Positions 6,446 to 9,770 of a stretch of 9,770 nt of DNA are shown here, one piece after another. Origin of the DNA: Thermoflexus sp. (GTDB lineage: Bacteria; Chloroflexota; Anaerolineae; B4-G1; DUEL01); contig JAPYWT010000057.1 in assembly GCA_028276215.1 (NCBI GenBank), positions 1 to 9,770 on the forward strand, given 5' to 3'. The notes beneath the pieces were generated by a model. It was not told the origin of the DNA, searched no databases, and saw nothing but the letters and a program-made list of their open reading frames with translations. A program made the translations under genes and the position numbers. Position 1 is the stretch's first letter. Each line of letters starts with the position of its first letter.

Positions 6446-7107
6446 TCTGGCACCTTTCCCATCTCCAACTGGCCCAGGTATATGAGGGATTCCAAGTCCT
6501 CAGCCTCTTCCGGGGCATACCGGGCCACCACCTCCCGGACCCGGGCCAATTCCTCATCGGAGGCCAGGCCCAGCATCCGGGTGATGTCGGCAATATCCTG
6601 GGCGCGGGAGGAGGCCATTTTCATCAGCACCAGATACGGCAGGTCCAGCACCGGGTATCCGGCGGGGTCCTCTCGGGGGTGGGCCAGCGCCTCCTCCAGC
6701 CAGGGGAAATCGCCCAGGACTACATCCACCTCAATGCCCTCTGGAGACTGGAGGAAGAACCCCGGCACGGCAAGGGGGGAGATAAAGCGGTAACCGGCCG
6801 CTTCCAGGCGTTGCCGGACCCGCTCACTGTCTATGTGGCGGACCAGGATGTCCAGGTCCCGGGTGGCCCGCTCCGGCATATAGGCGCGGGTGGCCACCGC
6901 GCCCGTGATTGCCCAGGGGATTCCCTCCAGCAAGGAGCGCAGGTCAGGCCAGGAGTGCATCGCTGTCCTCCGCTCCAGAAATGGGGCGCCACTGCCGGTA
7001 CCGGGCCGGGCCCGCCGCCGGCACATCTCTATCAGCACCCGTCGCCGCCGGGCCGGGGTGAGGTCTCCATCGGGCGCGAGGGCCGCAATCGCCGCTGGTA
7101 CTCTCAT
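6442..7107 (-). CDS. AbiEii-like minimal nucleotidyltransferase
   Basis: Polymerase-beta-type nucleotidyltransferase fold protein, first gene of the selA operon. Two starts are possible in one frame. ATG 7105-7107 follows AGGAG by 8 nt and gives 221 residues. ATG 6958-6960 follows GGAGG by 6 nt and gives 172 residues beginning exactly where similarity to the fold begins. In the short numbering: AITGAVATRAYMPERATRDLDIL (17-39) with catalytic D35 and D37, third carboxylate D79 in IEVDVV, and the C-terminal LMKMASSRAQDIADI (112-126) typical of AbiEii/DUF6036-like proteins. The extra 49 residues are Arg/Ala/Pro-rich and unlike a known domain. Known relatives include tRNA-modifying toxins and uncharacterised proteins; no antitoxin gene is adjacent, so toxin activity is not implied. 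Its stop overlaps the selA start. Confidence 0.85.
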   Translation of the reverse strand: MRVPAAIAALAPDGDLTPARRRRVLIEMCRRRARPGTGSGAPFLERRTAMHSWPDLRSLLEGIPWAITGAVATRAYMPERATRDLDILVRHIDSERVRQRLEAAGYRFISPLAVPGFFLQSPEGIEVDVVLGDFPWLEEALAHPREDPAGYPVLDLPYLVLMKMASSRAQDIADITRMLGLASDEELARVREVVARYAPEEAEDLESLIYLGQLEMGKVPE

Positions 7108-7127
7108 GGCAGTGTCTCCTGCCTCAA

Positions 7128-7156
7128 ATTGTACCGGGTTGTGGGGGATATGTCAA
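7128..7156 (-). promoter_or_regulatory. Promoter of the nucleotidyltransferase-selA operon
   Basis: On the minus strand: TTGACA (7151-7156), a 17-bp spacer, and TACAAT (7128-7133), almost full consensus. The start point would be near 7121, leaving a very short leader that begins with the AGGAG site of ATG 7107. The -35 box is the end of a repeated element also found at 8585-8640. Confidence 0.7.
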
Positions 7157-7202
7157 ATAGGGACGGAGCGGGTATGTCCCAATTTTATCGGGCCTGGCCG
7201 CT
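7146..7202 (-). repeat. Promoter-linked dispersed element, copy A
   Basis: Read on the minus strand it begins AGCGGCCAGGCCCG, contains TGGGACATACCC and ends ATTTGACATATCC. Copy B at 8585-8640 on the plus strand has the same order of blocks with about five substitutions in the first 33 bases and a 6-bp length difference before ATTTGACA. Both copies supply the -35 box of the next gene. Confidence 0.7.
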
Positions 7203-7203
7203 T

Positions 7204-7233
7204 TGTAGGACAACTGCGGGCAGTTGTCCCACA
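7204..7233. repeat. 14-bp palindrome, CAACTGC-GG-GCAGTTG core
   Basis: Bases 7204-7217 pair with 7220-7233 with one mismatch (7207/7230) and a GG loop. The core matches the palindrome at 1937-1972 apart from one transition per arm and the loop. It sits between the promoters of the minus-strand nucleotidyltransferase operon and the plus-strand tRNA gene. Confidence 0.7.
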
Positions 7234-7263
7234 ACTTTGGGACACACCCGACGGAGTGCCCAC

Positions 7264-7291
7264 TTGCCAAAGGGATAGAATGTGGTAAAAT
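7264..7291 (+). promoter_or_regulatory. Promoter of tRNA-Lys
   Basis: TTGCCA (7264-7269), a 16-bp spacer and TAAAAT (7286-7291) end 12 bases before the first base of the tRNA. A GGGACACACCC motif (7239-7249) lies just upstream, as in the two other promoters of this region. Confidence 0.55.
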
Positions 7292-7303
7292 ATCCACCGC
7301 TCT

Positions 7304-7376
7304 GGCCCGCTAGCTCAACAGGTAGAGCAGGGGACTCTTAATCCCTTGGCTGCAGGTTCGAGTCCTGCGCGGGTCA
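7304..7376 (+). tRNA. tRNA-Lys (CTT anticodon)
   Basis: Full cloverleaf. Acceptor GGCCCGC (7304-7310) pairs with GCGGGTC (7369-7375) with one G:T; D arm GCTC/GAGC (7313-7316/7325-7328); anticodon arm GGGGA/TCCCT around CTCTTAA (7335-7341) with anticodon CTT at 7337-7339; T arm GCAGG/CCTGC (7352-7356/7364-7368) around TTCGAGT; discriminator A at 7376. CCA is not encoded. It decodes AAG. The short variable loop (TGGCT) excludes tRNA-Sec despite the nearby selA. Confidence 0.96.
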
Positions 7377-7718
7377 CCTGTTCGGTCCTCCAGAGGGAGG
7401 TTGATGGAATAACTCCCCCAGGACCCCAGACGCCTCACCCCACCGGGTGGGGCGTTTTGTTTTTGGCAATCCTCGGGCGGGGGCCGTACTGGCGACCCGC
7501 GCCCCGACCTTCTCCACGATGCCGGCCCCTTCGTGCCCGAAGACGCTCGGCGGCTCCGGGATGGGCAGGTGTCCGGCCCGGGCACCCAGGTCGGTATGAC
7601 AGATACCCGAAGCGACGACGCGGACCAGCACCTCGTCGTCTCGGGGCTCATCCAGTTCCAGTTCCTCAATCTGGAAATCCCCCCCGGTCTCAAAGATGAC
7701 GGCTGCTTTGACCTTCAT
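7374..7718 (-). pseudogene. Zinc alcohol dehydrogenase, 3'-truncated fragment
   Basis: The first 75 or so residues are a clean N terminus of a medium-chain zinc-dependent alcohol dehydrogenase: MKVKAAVIFE start, catalytic-zinc ligand C40 in VASGICHTDLG (35-45), and GHEGAGIVEKVGA (61-73) with H62/E63 of the zinc site. Similarity stops near base 7491; the remaining 40 residues are read-through across the tRNA-Lys terminator and end inside the tRNA. Family members are about 340-370 residues, so the structural-zinc loop and the whole NAD-binding domain are lost. The 5' end is still intact, with GGGAGG five to six bases before the ATG (7716-7718), so a short product could be made but cannot be an active enzyme. 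The break may come from deletion or recombination next to the tRNA. Confidence 0.85.
7431..7464 (+). terminator. Intrinsic terminator of tRNA-Lys
   Basis: Bases 7431-7440 pair with 7445-7454 (10 bp with one U:G) around a four-base loop, followed by TTTTGTTTTT (7455-7464). It ends the tRNA transcript and lies about 30 bp from where the alcohol dehydrogenase fragment stops resembling its family. Confidence 0.85.
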
Positions 7719-7741
7719 ATGTCCCTCCCAGTTTGAAGAAC

Positions 7742-7782
7742 GGTTTTTGCGGCAGCGGCCTTTGGCCGCTGCCGCAAAAACC
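7742..7782. repeat. 19-bp perfect palindrome with outer T5/A5
   Basis: Bases 7742-7760 are the exact reverse complement of 7764-7782 with a TTT loop. The T-run comes before the GC stem and the A-run after it on both strands, the reverse of an intrinsic terminator. It lies 23 bp upstream of the start codon of the alcohol dehydrogenase fragment and may be a mobile palindromic element. Confidence 0.7.
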
Positions 7783-7869
7783 CGGCCCTTCCACCCCCGG
7801 GCTGGCGAGGCCGCATGCCCCTGCCCGGTGACTCCGGAGGTCCGTTGTCTGCCGGAATCGGTTGCACAA

Positions 7870-7912
7870 CCAGCCTGGCAGGCTCTCTTTCCTGGGAGCC
7901 TGCCAGGGCTGG
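7870..7912 (-). terminator. Stem-loop downstream of the URO-D fragment
   Basis: Bases 7870-7885 pair with 7896-7912 with one bulged base and a 10-nt loop. It begins 5 bp past the stop codon of the minus-strand uroporphyrinogen-decarboxylase-like fragment. The T-run after it (GGTTGTG) is poor, so termination is plausible rather than certain. Confidence 0.5.
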
Positions 7913-7917
7913 CGGGT

Positions 7918-8544
7918 TTAGTATACGCCGTACTCTTTGGCCGCCTCCACCATCGCCTTCACGTTCTCCGGCTTCGCCTCGTCAAAGAACGACCCGTTGC
8001 AGATGATGAGGCCGCCATCCTTCCCGGCCACCTCTATGAGCCGCTTGACGTAGGCCCGCACTTCCTCCGGCGTCCCCAGGTTCAGCAGCGAGGACGGCAC
8101 ATTGCCGAGGAGGCAGGCGTTCTGACCGATGGTCCGCTTGGCATCCGCCATATCGGTCAGGTCAATCATCCACACCGTCTTGCCCCGAGGCAGGTCCTTC
8201 ACCACCTCCAGGCGGGAACTGTAGCCACCCTCAGCAGCAGGCAGGGGGATGCAACCTCCCTCAATCAGGCCCAGGATGACCTCCCGCAGAGTGGGCCAGT
8301 AGAACTTCCGGAATTGCTCGTCGGAGAGGAAGCCATCGGCACCCTTATGGAGCGGGATGAAGATGAGCGGGTTGCCGGTCGCCTGGGCCGAGTTGATCCC
8401 CATCTGGATCATCAGTGGCGTGAGGACCTCCATCGCTTTACGGCCTGGCTGAGGTCGCGCAGGACGCTGGAAGCGCCCTCTTCCCTCCGGTAGCCGTGCG
8501 GGAACGCGGGTTGCCAGGGCGGAGAGGGGCGCTTTAGCACTCAT
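7918..8544 (-). pseudogene. Uroporphyrinogen decarboxylase family protein, 5'-truncated
   Basis: The last 174 codons (from about 8439 down to the stop at 7918) match the C-terminal part of the URO-D/corrinoid methyltransferase superfamily: NPLIFIPLHKGADGFLS, FRKFYWPTLREVI, DLTDMADAK, LLGNVPSSLLNLGTPEEV, and an ending in AMVEAAKEYGVY. Complete members are about 350-400 residues, so roughly half is missing from the N-terminal side. The open frame continues upstream to ATG 8544 or even 8661, but those codons read through a GC hairpin and the promoter region of the next gene and resemble nothing, and neither ATG has a convincing ribosome site. Such proteins usually act in one-carbon or methyl-transfer metabolism rather than haem synthesis. 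Likely a relic. Confidence 0.8.
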
Positions 8545-8554
8545 CTTTGCCTGA

Positions 8555-8576
8555 GCCTGGCCGTTTACGGCCAGGC
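8555..8576. repeat. 10-bp perfect palindrome with TT loop
   Basis: Bases 8555-8564 pair exactly with 8567-8576 (GCCTGGCCGT arms). It lies just outside copy B of the promoter-linked element, between the broken URO-D fragment and the SDR gene. Confidence 0.6.
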
Positions 8577-8584
8577 GAAAAGGC

Positions 8585-8640
8585 CAGCGGCCCAGCCCGA
8601 CAAAACTGGGACACACCCACCTCATTTGACATTTTCCTGA
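8585..8640 (+). repeat. Promoter-linked dispersed element, copy B
   Basis: Begins AGCGGCCCAGCCCG, contains TGGGACACACCC and ends ATTTGACATTTTCC. It is the inverted partner of copy A at 7146-7202 and carries the -35 box of the SDR gene. Confidence 0.7.
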
Positions 8641-8656
8641 ATTGCAGTAATATGAT
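8626..8656 (+). promoter_or_regulatory. Promoter of the SDR gene
   Basis: A perfect -35 box TTGACA (8626-8631) is followed by TAATAT (8648-8653, 16-bp spacer) or TATGAT (8651-8656, 19-bp spacer). The spacing favours the first and the consensus favours the second. The SDR start codon follows about 33 bp later. Confidence 0.6.
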
Positions 8657-8688
8657 GGCATCTACACCACCCCTGAAGGGAGTCCGAT

Positions 8689-9531
8689 ATGGCCAGGGAA
8701 CGCCGCCCAGAAGAGACTGTCGTCCTGATCACCGGTGCCTCTTCAGGTATCGGCAAAGCGTGTGCGGAACACCTGGCCCGGCGCGGCTACCGGGTCTTCG
8801 GCACCAGCCGCCGTGCTCCCTTCCCCCCCACCCCACCCCTCCCCGGGCAACCCGTTATGCTGCAAATGGACGTCACCCGGGATGAATCCGTCCAGCAAGC
8901 CGTAAATTTCATCGTCCGGGAAACCGGTCGGCTGGATGTGGTGGTCAACAACGCCGGTTTCGGTATCGCGGGCGCGGTAGAGGATACCTCCATTGACGAA
9001 GCGAAATCCCAACTGGAGACGAATTTCTTCGGTGTCCTCCGTGTCTGCCGGGCCGCGTTGCCGGTGATGCGGGCTCAGGGAGGAGGACTCATCGTCAACA
9101 TCAGTTCCCTGGGCGGGGTCATCGCGCTGCCTTTCCAGGCCCTCTACAGCGCGTCCAAATTCGCCGTGGAAGGGCTGACGGAGGCCCTGCGGCTGGAAGT
9201 GCGCCCCTTCGGCATTCGGGTGACCCGCATTGAGCCCGGGGATATGCGCACCGGGTTCACCGATCAGCGAGTGCGAGTGGCGGCCTGGACTCAGGAGTCG
9301 GCCTACGGGCCCTACGCGGAGCGGGTCCTGCAGGTGGTGGAGCACGATGAGCGAAGCGGAGGGACGCCCGAAGCAGTCGCGGTCCTCTTGGAGCGGATTA
9401 TCCGCTCATCCAACCCTGCGCCCCGCTACCGGGTCGGGCCGGCGTTCCAGCGGCTGGCCGCCGCCCTGAAGGGCATCCTCCCAGCCCGGCTCTTTGAGTG
9501 GGCGCTGGCGAAGTATTACCGGATTCCGTAG
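8689..9531 (+). CDS. Classical short-chain dehydrogenase/reductase
   Basis: 280-residue NAD(P)-dependent oxidoreductase of the classical SDR family; substrate unknown. The nucleotide-binding motif TGASSGIG is at 15-22, NNAG at 87-90, the structural Asn at 112 (TNFFG), the catalytic Ser in VNISS (136-140), and the catalytic pair YSASK at Y153/K157. The basic residues after the second strand (SRR, 40-42) favour NADPH. The region 45-53 is Pro-rich (PFPPTPPLP), a small insertion before the D61 that precedes the adenine pocket. ATG 8689 has an AAGGGAG site upstream and sits right before the first beta strand, so the start is sound. A single gene with its own promoter; no gene follows before the contig end. 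Confidence 0.94.
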   Translation: MARERRPEETVVLITGASSGIGKACAEHLARRGYRVFGTSRRAPFPPTPPLPGQPVMLQMDVTRDESVQQAVNFIVRETGRLDVVVNNAGFGIAGAVEDTSIDEAKSQLETNFFGVLRVCRAALPVMRAQGGGLIVNISSLGGVIALPFQALYSASKFAVEGLTEALRLEVRPFGIRVTRIEPGDMRTGFTDQRVRVAAWTQESAYGPYAERVLQVVEHDERSGGTPEAVAVLLERIIRSSNPAPRYRVGPAFQRLAAALKGILPARLFEWALAKYYRIP

Positions 9532-9545
9532 CATCTGGGATTCAC

Positions 9546-9668
9546 CGCAGAGGGCGCGGAGAACGCAGAGAGGAGTACGGAGTAGGGAGTAAGGAGTAGG
9601 GAGTAGGGAGTGGGGAAAAGAACGCGGATGAACACGGATAAATCTCTGCGTCCTCTCCGCGTTCTCGG
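9546..9668. repeat. Inverted 9-bp periodic arms flanking a 7-bp tandem array
   Basis: Left arm: CGCAGAGGG, CGCGGAGAA, CGCAGAGAG (9546-9572). Right arm, roughly its reverse complement: CTCTGCGTC, CTCTCCGCG, TTCTCGGAG (from about 9644). Between them are six 7-bp units of the form GGAGTAG (9572-9613) and the common spacer words GCGGATGAACACGGAT (9624-9639). Confidence 0.7.
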
Positions 9669-9738
9669 AGGCTGCTGAGAAAGTGGGGCAAGCCCTCCTG
9701 TGGGAGGAAAGGGATAAAAGAAAAATTGTTTTTGTGGT

Positions 9739-9763
9739 GGGGGGGGGGGCCCGCCCCCCCCCC
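9739..9763. other. Poly-G/poly-C hairpin at the sequence end
   Basis: Eleven G (9739-9749), CCCG, then ten C (9754-9763), flanked by TTTTT (9729-9733) and AAAAAA (9764-9769). Most likely an assembly or sequencing artefact at a contig end. Confidence 0.7.
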
Positions 9764-9770
9764 AAAAAAT

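Larger units (their letters stand above)
9532..9770. other. Non-coding contig end with repeats
   Basis: No credible gene. The stretch holds 9-bp periodic arms at 9546-9572 and about 9643-9668, a 7-bp tandem array (9572-9613), a small CCTCC/GGAGG hairpin (9694-9707), and a final poly-G/poly-C hairpin (9739-9763). Codons found by reading through it are low-complexity. Confidence 0.7.

Noticed and set aside
5189..6793. Plus-strand open frame of 534 codons opposite selA
   Set aside because: Longer than the true gene but contains no domain-like segment, while the minus strand is a full SelA with its PLP lysine.
7304..7376. tRNA-Sec (selC) near selA
   Set aside because: Anticodon is CTT, the variable loop is short and the acceptor stem has seven pairs, so it is tRNA-Lys.
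8545..8661. Upstream extension of the URO-D fragment to ATG 8661
   Set aside because: These codons translate the promoter region and hairpins of the SDR gene and have no family similarity.
9406..9765. Minus-strand open frame of 119 codons at the contig end
   Set aside because: It runs through tandem repeats and the antisense of the SDR gene and starts in the poly-C hairpin region.

Overview
This is a GC-rich bacterial window. Gene content, strong GGAGG-type ribosome sites and the dispersed short repeats fit a thermophilic Chloroflexota-like organism, but that is inference and no taxonomic marker gene is present. It looks like the end of a draft (probably metagenome-derived) contig: the first gene is cut at base 1 and the last bases are a poly-G/poly-C hairpin.

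Layout. (1) 1-932 (+): 3' two thirds of an FAD/NADPH glutamate-synthase-type oxidoreductase (GltA/GltD/NfnL family). It converges on (2) 999-1898 (-), a solitary beta-class DNA methyltransferase with a TSPPY motif, visibly less GC-rich than its neighbours. (3) 2031-3187 (-): a two-gene encapsulin nanocompartment operon. A ferritin-like cargo protein ends in the targeting peptide TIGSLR and is followed, 11 nt later, by the encapsulin shell gene. A good promoter lies at 3279-3306. (4) 3339-7107 (-): a compact four-gene operon of AbiEii-like nucleotidyltransferase, selA, gamma-carbonic-anhydrase-like protein and GT4 glycosyltransferase. The first three are linked by ATGA stop/start overlaps; the glycosyltransferase appears to start at ATT. 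The promoter is at 7128-7156. (5) 7304-7376 (+): tRNA-Lys(CTT) with its own promoter and a textbook terminator. (6) 7491-8544: two broken genes on the minus strand, the 5' end of a zinc alcohol dehydrogenase and the 3' end of a uroporphyrinogen-decarboxylase-family gene. (7) 8689-9531 (+): an intact classical SDR oxidoreductase. (8) 9532-9770: only repeats and the contig end.

How the genes work together. Cargo and shell should form an iron-storing protein compartment. SelA points to selenocysteine synthesis in the host, although no selB, selC or selD lies in the window. The remaining operon members have no obvious shared pathway.

The least explained signal is in the non-coding DNA. A roughly 50-bp element ends in ATTTGACA and supplies the -35 box of two different promoters (7146-7202 on minus, 8585-8640 on plus). 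A family of long palindromes with a CAACTGC-NN-GCAGTTG core occurs twice. Repeats with a 9-nt period occur at 3308-3334, 5023-5072 and 9546-9668, and the middle one forms the first 18 or so codons of the carbonic-anhydrase-like gene.
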